This document shows positions 44,301-54,825 of a stretch of DNA of 64,000 bases, piece by piece. The number at the start of each line of letters is the position of its first letter. Positions within the stretch are counted from its first letter, which is position 1. A program made the translations under genes and the position numbers. The notes beneath the pieces were generated by a model. The model searched no databases. It was given only the letters and a program-made list of their open reading frames with translations, and had not been told where the DNA came from. The stretch spans positions 25,661,501-25,725,500 of the forward strand of contig JABWDB010000001.1 in the NCBI GenBank assembly GCA_019614645.1, read 5' to 3'. This stretch comes from Stratiolaelaps scimitus (Eukaryota; Arthropoda; Arachnida; Mesostigmata; Laelapidae).

Positions 44301-47300
44301 CTGTAATCTATCTGCTGGTCGCTGGTCGTGTACTGTTCGCATGTCCCAGTAGCCTGTCGTGTCGCAGACCCGCAACGCTGTGGCAGCGCTGTTGGCAGAT
44401 CTGTCGCATAGGTCGTCGTTGTCGTCGCTGCTGTGCTGATGTGTGTGTGTGAGTGTCTCATGACTACTTCTTTACTGGCTGGTGCCACCCTGCATGCGCC
44501 CTGTGAGGGTGGCTGTGTTTCCCAACATTCCCAAGGGAGACTCGAACATCAGAGACACGAACCGCGGACAGCAGGAACCACGACGCCCCCTCCGTCGGTC
44601 GGGTCACTCCTGGGTGAACAACACCGCCAGCAAAGCGTCGTAAGCGGACAAGTTAGTGACTATAAGAGAGCAACAAGAACAGGACGAACGGCGGAGGCGA
44701 AGTGCGCTCGACCAAGCGCTAGAGAAATGGGAGACGGGTCGAGGCTTCGTACAACCCCAGGCTCCGAAGGGCCCACAGAGAAAGGGAGATAGAGAGAGAG
44801 AGAGAGAGATAGCGAAACAGATCAGCTGATAAAAATGAGATAGAATTAGATAGTCTGCGTTGAGACTTTGTCCGGAGGGAGAAGTTCGACGGAAAGAGCA
44901 CTCTTAAGTGAAGGTAAAGGCCCAAGAAATGATGGTGACACAGGAGGAGGCCGGCAGGCAAGCAGGGGTTGGCGAAACGAGAAGTGTGGCGAATGCTGAC
45001 GAAGAAACCGGCGAAGTAGCGATGATAAGAAATGATAATGTGGGACGACTTGTAGTCAAATTGAAGTTAGCGCAGAACGAGAGCAGGGGCTATTATTGTG
45101 GCAGGCGCCATAATCGAAAGGGGCTCAACGGACGGAGGAGCGGGTGGTCAGAAAAGCATGGTGCCAGTAAAACTGGACATGGGAGCGTGGAAATGCGCAT
45201 TGGCAGCGGGGCAGAGGTGAGGCCGGATGCTCGGAATCCGCAATTGGGCAATAGACAAACATCGCGAGGCTGTAAGTGTGGCAAACAAGCAGATCGGAAT
45301 CAGACAAGTGGGTTCGTTACAAACATACGGGATGACGGTCAGAAGGTTGATCAGTGTAGAAAGCATCATCAGCAGAGGAAAGGTACAGGAGAACTCGACA
45401 TCGAGCAATGCTTCTCATCGGGTGTATAAATTGTGTACACTGTGACCTAGGAGTATTGATTTTGGCCGGTAACACTTGAGTCTAGCAGAACATACATGGA
45501 TCAGACTTTAAAAAGTAAGCAAACACACAACAATATGTTTTGTCGGAAATTCGTCATCGACCTCGTCGCCTTAGAGACTTTGCATGTCATCTAAAATGGA
45601 CTACGGCAAAATGTGGCAGGTCTCTAGTTAACTTAGTTAGTCAATTTGTTCCCGCCAGCTAGAGCCTAAATCCATCCAGTGTTCCCAGATTCCCTCTTGC
45701 ACTTGAATAGCGCCAGCAATCTATACTACCCCTAAATCTTGTACACCTATCCTTCCTCCAGCAAACGCCAGTCTACCTGGCTTCCTGTGTCCCTTGAATA
45801 CACTTTGACGAACACCTCGTCCAGTTGAGACAGCCGTTCGTCTAAAGGGTGCACTCTCTTCGCTAAGCGTTGCTTGGACGAGGCGACATGGCCCCGGTTC
45901 CCCTTCTTGTAATTCCGCTAATTTCACAATCTCTCTCTCTCTCTCTCTGCCATTCGACATTCGCTCTCTCCCCCACTCGAGAAGACGCTCGCCGTACGCG
46001 ACGAGGGATGCGCATGTCCCTGGCGGAGCATTGCCTAGGTGTTTCGCGGTCGCGGAGCGCCGTGAGTCCCATTGTCCCCCCTGTCGGCCTCCCCGAGCCG
46101 GTCATTTGTCACATCGAGAGGCTACCACGCCTCCACCGCTACTGTGCCTGCGCCAGCCACCCGTGATTCGTCGGCCACTGCTTGACTTCAACGCGCGGTT
46201 CATAGTAAGCCTTTGCTGCTCCAACACGGCCACAACTACCACCAACGTACCAGCAAAACCGGCCTACCGATGAGCGCGGCGCAATTATCGGTCTGGACTC
46301 AAACACACACACAAACACACACACACACAGAGACACACACTACCTCCACCTTTAACTCGCGACCGAACCGATCCAAGTGGCCGTCAAGCCACATTCAAAA
46401 ATGCGCTCGAGCCCACCCCCAGGTTCCCCTTGACGATAAGGAAACTTGTCACTTTTTCATCGAACAGGAAGGAAGTAACCTCAATTTAAACGCAATTCGT
46501 AGTTTCGTTTCATCGACGTCCCATCTCCCCCGCGCTGGTAGGAGACTCTCTCTATCAGTCTACCTCGAACCAATTTCGAAGCAAGCAAGCAAACGAATCA
46601 ACGCTGAACAACCGCAGCGGACCCGGTCTAGCTAAGAGAGAGCTGGGAGACTTCAGAGACTCCGCAAGTGCTCGGATCGGAGTGCTCAATCGCTCATGAT
46701 ACAACGAGCAGTTCCACTCACTCAATCACTCCAAGTTCACCTTGTGGTTATGCAGCCGGCTCTGTTTTTACCTCCACCTACACAGCGAAAGCTAAACAGC
46801 CGAAGGAGTCGTCGCTGTTCCGGCGCAGAAATCCCCCCGGGCCTAAATGACTCGATGGCGTCGAGACTGGGTGAGTCTCAACGAAAATTGCAAAGATCGG
46901 AATAGCGCATCGAGCTTTGACATTACAGTGATACCAGAGCGAACGTCCTTGGGCGAAAGACCTGCATATTGCGGGGGCGTCATTCGGCTTCTACAAATGA
47001 CCATTCGAGTGGCATTTCGGCTTTGTTCGTGATCGCCAACAGCTCAGTTGAGTCGAATCATGCGACGAAGATGAAAAGAACGCAAGCTGAATGTCACCGT
47101 AACGAGTTTCATTGTTTGGAGGTGGGGTCGATATGCTGCTGGACGGGCCCCGCGGTCCGGCAGGATTCGACTTCTCCAGAGGTATCTAGTTACCTATTTC
47201 GAATCTGTTACTGGACCAGACGCGACCAAACTCGCTCCCTCACTCTCTGTTACTCTAAGTGGTTAATGACTCTGGTTAACCAAATACCTGCTCAGCCTCC

Positions 47301-47870
47301 AAGGTCACTTTTTGTTAAGCTGATCGGTTAATCAGAGCTCAGTTAGACCTTCGGCTAAGGTTAAAGAAATGGGGAGAAAACCACCTGGATGGTGTTGCAA
47401 TAAACTGTTTTTCGATTCAAGGTAGTTAACTGCGTTGGGCCAAAGGAACATGGGGTCCTTTGGCTTTGCGGTGATTTTTGTAGCAACTGATTATTCGTTC
47501 AACGGGCACCAAGCTGGCGATCCATGTCCACCGAAGGGGCAACGCTGCCCCAAATTAAAAATCTACAAGATGGCTAACTCAACTATTGTCTTGGTGATGG
47601 GCGTCATCCCCAGAGGAAAAATACAAAAACGAGATTGGCATTTTTTTCGAGATACGATTTTTCCCATTCGAGCAAAATTTTTATTTCTTTCGGGTACGGC
47701 GGGTCATGTAAAACTGTGGCTCTACTGAGGGGAACGAGATTTTCAGTTAGGATCTTAAATTTATGGTAAGTAAAAACTCACACCGCCATGTGGAATACTC
47801 ATGATTTATTATGATTAATACATGATTTATTTCGAATAAATGTTTCCGTTATTTCAAAATGTCCAGCTTA
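41336..47870. other. GC-richer, simple-repeat-rich region without a supported gene
   Basis: Contains (TA)n at 41351-41378, (TG)n near 41385-41397 and 42101-42130, CTG/GTC-type triplet patches near 44385-44450, (AG)n at 44788-44812, (CT)n at 45929-45948 and (CA)n at 46301-46330. The largest open frames (41327-41929 minus, 44908-45429 plus) are low-complexity, biased translations with no domain. It could hold 5'UTR or first-exon sequence of a long gene, but I cannot define an exon. Confidence 0.45.
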
Positions 47871-47914
47871 GCTTCTTTGCGATGCTCAAACAGGTCAATA
47901 TATGGCCCTTTGTC

Positions 47915-48070
47915 TAGCTCGGCGGCCTGGTGGTGCATCCATGTACTCCCAGCCACCGAAGGAGACGCGTAGGTGTTGGGTTCGATCCCCATCGTGGCAC
48001 ATTTGAATTTAATGAGGTCCGGTCTTACGAAAGAATGCAAACAGCAACTTACTATGGAATGGTGACCGGG
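47915..48070 (+). mobile_element. tRNA-derived SINE copy
   Basis: Head GGCGGCCTGGTGGTGCATCC, B box GGTTCGATCCCC (47979-47990), CATCGTGGCACATTTG, GGTCCGGTCTTACGAAAGAA and then a diverged tail. Same family as 19587-19762. Confidence 0.7.
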
Positions 48071-49750
48071 TGTCAATGAACACACATACGGACATAGGTC
48101 GCTTGAATGAATGTTGCTAACGATTGTCGATTTTATTATTAATATCACATATCACTATTTTTTTTGTATCACACACGCACCTAATTATAGGAAAATCCTG
48201 ATGCCTTTCACAAATAGTGGCTAGGTTGAATTCGTTGTGTTAGAATTTATCTTAAGGTTTCAAAAATGCCACCCTTATGTCATTACTTCGTAAATTACGT
48301 TCTGACACGCGTTTCTTTGCATTGGTTGAAATCGTTTATGCAGCACCCGATGATAACAAACACTATGGACTTCTGCAGAGGCATAACCTATCACCTTGCT
48401 CAACTATCGGACCGTCATTAAAGCCTGGCTGAACTATAAAGCCGTCATGACTGGATTCTATAGCATTTTGTGCCGAAGCTTTACGATACTGGAAAAGTAC
48501 GCGTCTTAAAGGCTGGATTAAGGCTGGTTCTTATCTCTGGAATGTACTAAATTTTCACTTTTGGAGCTCTCGAGACCCGATCAGCTCCTGGAAGGACTAC
48601 ACGTGAAAAGAGCCTGATACAAGGGTGATTTTCGCGCCGCGTGAGAAGACGATTTGAAGCCAAACTCGCGACGAGAAATGATTCCTCTCGTTGTCGCTAA
48701 ATGATTTATCTCGTTGTCTCGACAATTGCTGCGTTGGAGCAGCTTGAAAGCATGGTATTCACTCTGTCTCGAGCTGCGGGGCAGAACTGCCAGAGACTTC
48801 TGTAAAAAGACGACACAGACGAATTTGCCCATTCGTACCCTGTTTGAGAAGTTGGCTTGAAGGATATATGGGTGAGTCAGCATATCTTGAGAAGCTACAC
48901 ATGCTTGAGGTATTTTTTGTCCTCTCTCGATACGGGTGCTCTTCAGACACCTTGCATACTCAAAACAGCATTAGCATTCACCAATTCACTGGAAGTATGC
49001 TGTCAAACATTTGCTTATTATTGGTTGATTTAAAAAAGTCAGAGGTACGTTGAGTGACATCTCGTCCACGCTGTATTGAACTTCTGGCACTTCTTGAACT
49101 TCTATCAAGTGAACGATCTTCTGTTTGTTCACCCTCATCCACGCACCACTGTGTAGGAGCGTGTCGCCCTGTGGGTCTGCAGGCAGCACAGAACTCTTTG
49201 TACTGCAAAAAAAGACGCGCCTAAACGAAGTGCTTTACAATGACTGAAAAGTTCATTTGTAAGACGCAAAGATGACGAGGATTCATATCCACGAATCAGT
49301 ATTCGCGCACGTTAGCAGGAGCGTAAGATCCTAACGGCGATTTTCTACTGATCGATTCCTCTCACACATAGACACAGCTGTCATCCTGGCCACATTTTCG
49401 TAGGACGTACCATGGCGCACAGATCGAGAAATAACAAATATGGTTAGATATGAATTAGAGAACACCGCGAGAATGACGCTAATCCCGTTACCTCTGGGCG
49501 CATCAGCTATCCATAAAGGAAATAATCGGCCAAATACGAGTGTGTTTGGGTTGGTGCAATTTTCTTGTCAGAAGAAAATTCCAACATGGACAGGAAGCGT
49601 TAATATTTTAGCGTGGAATTCATTGGTCCAATCGGCCCGACCAATCGATCGCCTGAGGACATCGTGCGGCTGAACGTTGTCGATTTCACGAGTCTAGAAA
49701 GCAATAAACATGCTGAATCCTTTACGGATGGCATCATAACTAGTTAATCC
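48071..49750. other. Gene-free spacer
   Basis: No open frame with a recognisable domain, and no repeats beyond short A/T runs. Confidence 0.5.
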
Positions 49751-49752
49751 GA

Positions 49753-49847
49753 TTTCAAGCAATTAAATTGTTTAATAATAATAATAATAATCATAAGTAA
49801 TAACATATTTAATTGCTTGAAATAGGAACAATTTCAAGCAATTAAAT
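49753..49847. repeat. Triple 16-mer with one inverted copy (hairpin-forming)
   Basis: TTTCAAGCAATTAAAT occurs at 49753-49768 and again at 49832-49847. Its exact reverse complement ATTTAATTGCTTGAAA is at 49807-49822, with a (TAA)n run in the first loop. Confidence 0.8.
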
Positions 49848-49849
49848 AG

Positions 49850-51735
49850 ATATTTCTTAAAGGAACTGCTCAGAGTTATGCAATGTGAAGGAGACATTCA
49901 CGTAGGTATCATATTTAGGCCCCATCTAGTCACAGACGATTAGTCAACGAAATGACTCCCTCCTTCTAAAAGCAACCAGCGACGTCTCACATCTGTACAT
50001 CGTTTTACTGTTAGGTGATCAATTGCATCAGAGCCGTTCGAGACAGCGCCCATATATATGCCATGTGCTTCAACGGTAGCCTCAAATCAGCCATATAGCA
50101 TGTGTTAAGGAGGCGTAAGGTGCGTGTCCAGGTAGCCCGCTCTCACGAGTCTAGCACTCCGAAGCGATTTCAGTCGAAATGTGTGAAGTATTTTTTTTTT
50201 TTTTCTAAATAAAACTGAATAGTTCACCACGGGATCGCATCTACTATTCACTGTGTTGTTACCATAGCGTCCGTATCGCTCCTCGTACAAAGTGACCTCA
50301 TTCAGAGAACGAGTGAGGTCAGTTTCTACTCTCTGCGTGAGCATTTCAGTGAGTGCTCAGACAGTCCGACAAACAGACAGGCTATGCGCTCTGACCAACG
50401 AAGTCACCCCGGAAAGCATCCATCTCACAGCGGGATTCATACGGAGCTTCACGACGACCCAGTGCTCATTCTGATCGAAGATCGAGCCGTGCCGTCAGAT
50501 CAAGATCTCCGACTCTCGAGAAACGATAACGGAGCCGTGGGTCGCTCCGGGGGATCTGGCTAACTGGGTTAACGTGGCGTCTACCGTACACTTCTTGCAG
50601 AGGAGATAGCACTATAGGCCACGATTGCTAGCCAGAAAAGATGTCCTCACAGAACTAGAAATATATATTCCTAGACATAATGGCAGAGGTGGCGGCAGAC
50701 CAGAGCAAAACTCAGACACATTTGGCTACCGGACGATGATCATCTCGGATTCGAGATGATATCGACCTGTAATGGTAAATCGTAAAGCGGTTTGGCCACT
50801 GAAGTGCACAATACATTTGGACGCATTAAACATGCTGGGCTGGCCCCCGAATCTCATGGGGCCTCTTGCAACGATGGAAACCACCACAGTAAGTGTTTAG
50901 TTATAGGAGCTACATGAATACTGGTTCACACCACGAGAGCCCCGAGTTGACCAGCTCGAGAAGATCGAAGAACCTGCATTGCATGTATGTTTGTCATTTC
51001 CAGCCCATACACGGATCAGCCCATGTTTGCACAGACCTTCGACATTTAGTTTCAATAGTTGGGTCGTGGGCATCTTGAATTTTGGCTCATATGTTGAGTA
51101 ACAAAAATGTTAATTTCTTAAATATACTAACTGAGTATATTTGTCAATTGATATAAATACTAACTAGTTTTCAACCACTGGAAACCACGAGAAACGTAGC
51201 TCTCTCTCTCTCTCGCCTCTATGTATTTGTGCAAAACTTCAAGATTCTCCGTGTTTTTCGTCCAAGTGACCTTCTAGAGAAACGGTGTTCTAGGCACCGT
51301 TTGGTAAAAATGTCCCTCATATGCTAGGCCAAAATGTGCATTTTATAAAGAAGGTGCACATTGTTTTGGAGGATTTGCTAAGCAAACATATATCAAAACA
51401 TAGTAATCCAGTTTCTTAGATCAGATAAAACTGCCCGAATGAGAAAAATGCTTTTTGCAGAAAACACTTTTGGCCAACTTGCCCTTCGTATCGACTCAAA
51501 TATCTCTCACACTGTGCACCCTAACCGCTCATATTGGTTTAACTCACTTTTAGTCAGGACAAAAGCGAAATGAAAATGAATTACAGTATAATGGTTGACA
51601 CAAAAATAATCTTCTACTCGATGGCAACTACCCATGATAAGCATGCGTCTCTCTATCTACTAGGGCGTCTGATAAACGTAACGCACGGGTGAAGACTCAG
51701 CTGAATTGAACTCCATCTCTGCCAATGCTCCACTT
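49850..51735. other. Gene-free spacer
   Basis: A poly(T) run near 50190-50205 and a (CT)n patch near 51200-51216. Nothing coding recognised. Confidence 0.5.
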
Positions 51736-51738
51736 CGA

Positions 51739-51845
51739 ATTCCACTTCGAATACTTTTTGTTTTTTCCAGCTGACCCTCAGCTGTTCCCCTATCTGACAG
51801 GCCTTAGCTCTTAACCTTTAAGAGAGTATTCCACTTCGAATACTT
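51739..51845 (-). mobile_element. 71-bp retroposon flanked by an 18-bp target-site duplication
   Basis: The direct repeats ATTCCACTTCGAATACTT at 51739-51756 and 51828-51845 are identical. They enclose 51757-51827. Read on the minus strand, the insert carries GCCTGTCAGATAGGGGAACA, GCTGAGGGTCAGCTGG and an A-rich 3' end (AAAAAACAAAAAG). The same unit is at 9259-9313. This is the classic signature of target-primed retroposition. Confidence 0.82.
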
Positions 51846-52515
51846 GGTGAGCTCGAACTGTGGTGAACCGCTAATCGTGGCTATGACAGGCAAGACTTGG
51901 AAAGAGCTTGACCGATCGAATCGACATTTATGTAGTGACACGCGATGCAGTCCACGATTTCCACAATCCTATGCAGGATATCAGAGTTCCATAAACCTGA
52001 TCAACATGTGATAGGTGTGGACAACCTCGCGATATATATATATATTTATATATAATATATATGTAACGCCTGTCACTGTCATCAAGTTCAAATGGTCGTT
52101 TCTTAGGTCGTCCTCTCAACCTGTTCTATGTGTATATTATATTTTATTATATATTCTATCAAAAAAAAAGCTTTGAAAAATAGTTGAATAATTTGTGCCC
52201 AGTTTAAAACGCTAGGATTTAGATTTCATTGGAGAGATATGAAGTTTTGTTACAGTCGCGCCTGCTGCAATACTGTGCATCTCATTTTCATGCGAGCAGC
52301 TTGTTTCATTCGTCTAATGACTCCGAATTGAATGGAAAACTTGATGGAAAAACCAATCTGTCCTTTTAACGCTACCGAAGCGGGTCTTCTATAATTGGTA
52401 AATAATACCTAATTTGAAGGAAAGTCCAATTAAAAAATAATACAAATGAAATTGGTAAATAACACGCGATAAGAGGCATATCTGAACAGTAGTTGGAAAC
52501 CTGCTAGAATCCTTT

Positions 52516-52660
52516 CTTTCGGTGGAGACACCTAGGTGCACGGGTTCGATCCCCACCGTTGCACATTTACATTTCCAAGGGGTCCGTCTTATGAAGCAAT
52601 GCCGAAAGCAGTAACGTGGACGTTAAATGTTGGCTGTGGGTCAGCCTGAAAATTTTTTAT
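52516..52660 (+). mobile_element. tRNA-derived SINE copy
   Basis: B box GGGTTCGATCCCC (52542-52554), CACCGTTGCACATTTAC, GGTCCGTCTTATGAAGCAAT, GCCGAAAGCAGTAACGTGGA and tail CGTTAAATGTTGGCTGTGGG-TCAGCCTGAAAATTTTTT. The 5' head is partly lost. Confidence 0.75.
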
Positions 52661-53325
52661 TTACAACCCTTTCTTTGGCTGCTATGAACAACCAAAAATT
52701 AACTTTTATGGACTTTTTTCACCGATTTGGTTCCGCGACAACGAAATCTTCTGTTTAACGCTTTTAAGGAATTAGTTAAAGCTATGGAGGGTTGGGTATA
52801 TTTTCGAACACGACACTTGGCATCTCTGGGGGGGGGAGGGATTTAAGCCACTAAAATTACTAAACCTCATAGACTTGCTGTAATTTTTCAACGCACTCAA
52901 ATAAACGCCACTTTGTGGCCCGGCGCATTTTCAACACTTTACATCGTGTGCCTATGGCGGTCTGGGTAACTCTTCCAACGCCACTCGGTTGTGTGACCTC
53001 CCGAACACTCAGTAATTTCGTTCAGGATATCAAATCGAGACGCTATCCTCCAACTGAGATTTAACAGTTTGCTCAAACAAACTATACGCCAAGAAGCTGC
53101 TCTTTTCCCAACAAGCATCATGAAACAATGAGATGACTATGCATAACTATGCACGTATAAGCCGCCTTGAATTTGTCGACCCTTTTTGATTCATTGGAAA
53201 GGCCGAAACAATTTTTGCATGTTTTTTTCATGTAGAAATTTTGCATTATCACCATCGGGGTGGTTATTGTTCATCCTATCTTTATTCGCCCTTGCAAATT
53301 AGCTGCTATACGCGAATGCAGGGAT
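52661..53325. other. Gene-free spacer
   Basis: No supported coding sequence. A G-run (GGGGGGGGAGGG) lies at about 52830-52842. Confidence 0.5.
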
Positions 53326-53395
53326 GAAACACAGAGAGAGAGAAAGTAAGAGGAAGAGAGACAGAGAGAGAGAGATAGAGAGAGAGTGACGCCAC
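53326..53395. repeat. (AG)n-rich microsatellite
   Basis: A long run of GA dinucleotides with AAG/AGG interruptions, upstream of the homeobox-type gene. Confidence 0.85.
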
Positions 53396-54488
53396 TAGCG
53401 AGTCCAGCGGGCGGCCATCTCAAAGTCGTAGGCCGTCGTCTTGGCCGTGTCCTGTCGTTTGTCCTCGACAAGGTGCCATAATCCAATGCCATTCTACATG
53501 CAGCAGTAGCAGCAGCAGCAGCAGCAGGCCCGAATTCTTCTTCGAGCTTACGCTTGCCTTCATTTCCCCTATGGTCTCTTCCCCGTGACAGACCCCCCCT
53601 CACCCTCGTTCACCTCCTCGCCACGGCGAAGTCTCTCGATCCTGACGAGGTTGCTCGGCCCTTTCCCTCGGCCGGTAGGGGCGGAGTCAGAGAGCTCAAG
53701 TCGAGATGTTGAACCTCGTGGCCGTTCAGTGTGCTCTTCGGTCTAATTGAGTTAGCTAGCGTGTTGTATCTCCTCATTCCCCCCCTGGATCCTGCTGGCA
53801 AGGTGATCGTGCCTGCCGGAGCTCTCCCAGAGGAAGGCAGGCCTGGAACGTCGGAGGCCTCGACCAGAAAACGGATCAGACTACACTGAGTAGCCTTATT
53901 TCCCAGTAGTAGTCGCCGCCGCCTCCGGCACTCAATGAAAACATAACATCAAGCACGAACGGGCGAAGCAACAACAAATCGTCGATCCCCGAGGGCGTTC
54001 GACGACGCGCGCCTCCGCGACACAATATCAATACCACTATCGCTGTGTGCTGCCGTGTCCATCTTCTCGTTCGTCCTCATCGTCGAGCGTGTGTGAGTGC
54101 AGGCGTACGTACGCTCGGCCATCGTGAATTCGTCTTGAGAAAGCGACAAATCGACACCATAAACTCTGATATATTTCCACCTGCTTCTTCTGCAACAATC
54201 GCTACCATCATCGCAAACACATTATCCATAATTGCTACCGCTAAATAGGTTTATAATACTGTAAGTCTTTCAAGCAAGGTCGTGAGTGTGGCGGGCATTG
54301 CGAAACAGCAAGCGCAAATCAACAAATAACGAGAGCAAGACACGTCGGCAAGGCAATCGGTAAACGTTGTGAAATAGACGTCTTGCTGAGCCCCCGTTCG
54401 TTGTGTGAATAGTTGTGTGATTCGTGTTCGACGTCGTGCTGGTTTAACTGTTGCTCGCGACGTGACGTTCTCCACTAAAAGCAGCCAA
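53396..54488 (+). promoter_or_regulatory. GC-rich upstream region / probable 5'UTR of the Phox2-like gene
   Basis: About 1.1 kb of GC-rich DNA with a (CAG)n run at 53502-53526 lies directly before the ATG of the Phox2-like exon. GA-rich and CpG-rich sequence is common at developmental-gene promoters. No TATA or initiator can be chosen with confidence. Confidence 0.4.
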
Positions 54489-54825
54489 ATGATGGACTAT
54501 TCGTATTTGAATCAGGCGGCGCAGGCCGCCTTCGACGCAAACTGTGGTGGTACCCTCGACCACCAGCTGTGTTCGGTGCCATACGGTTCACAGCTGGATG
54601 GAGCCAGCTACGGGGTGCCGAGTCCGTCCGCGATGCCTCGCTACACGTCGCCGCCGGCGCGTGGCTTCTCCGCATCGCCACCCGTTAATCCGCCGTTAAC
54701 TGGTGCACCTGGGCTGTTTCCGCCTACGAAGCGCCAGGACTCGCCCATTCCCTCCCAAGGCACCTCATCGCCTTCACCAAATCCAACGGCACCTCACGTC
54801 TTCTCATCCGGCATGGGACTACAAG
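54489..54825 (+). CDS. Phox2-like paired-class homeobox transcription factor, first coding exon (partial gene)
   Basis: The exon encodes 112 residues, starting MMDYSYLNQAAQAAFDANCG, and ends at a good donor (CTACAAG|GTCAGT) in phase 1. The family N-terminus of Phox2A/2B starts M(D/E)YSYLN, and the later Ser/Pro/Gly-rich part (PSPSAMPRYTSPPARGFSAS) suits the region ahead of the homeodomain. The homeodomain is not in the window, so it must lie on an exon beyond the right edge or in a spliced exon I did not see. Two adjacent ATGs (54489 and 54492) are both possible; the second fits the family. Without splicing the frame would end at 54875. Family assignment depends on a short motif; Phox2 specifies visceral and noradrenergic-like neurons in animals. 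Confidence 0.6.

Noticed and set aside
44908..45429. 173-codon plus-strand open frame
   Set aside because: Its length follows from a purine-rich strand with few T-containing stop codons. There is no domain, and composition is monotonous (Gly, Arg, Lys, Glu).
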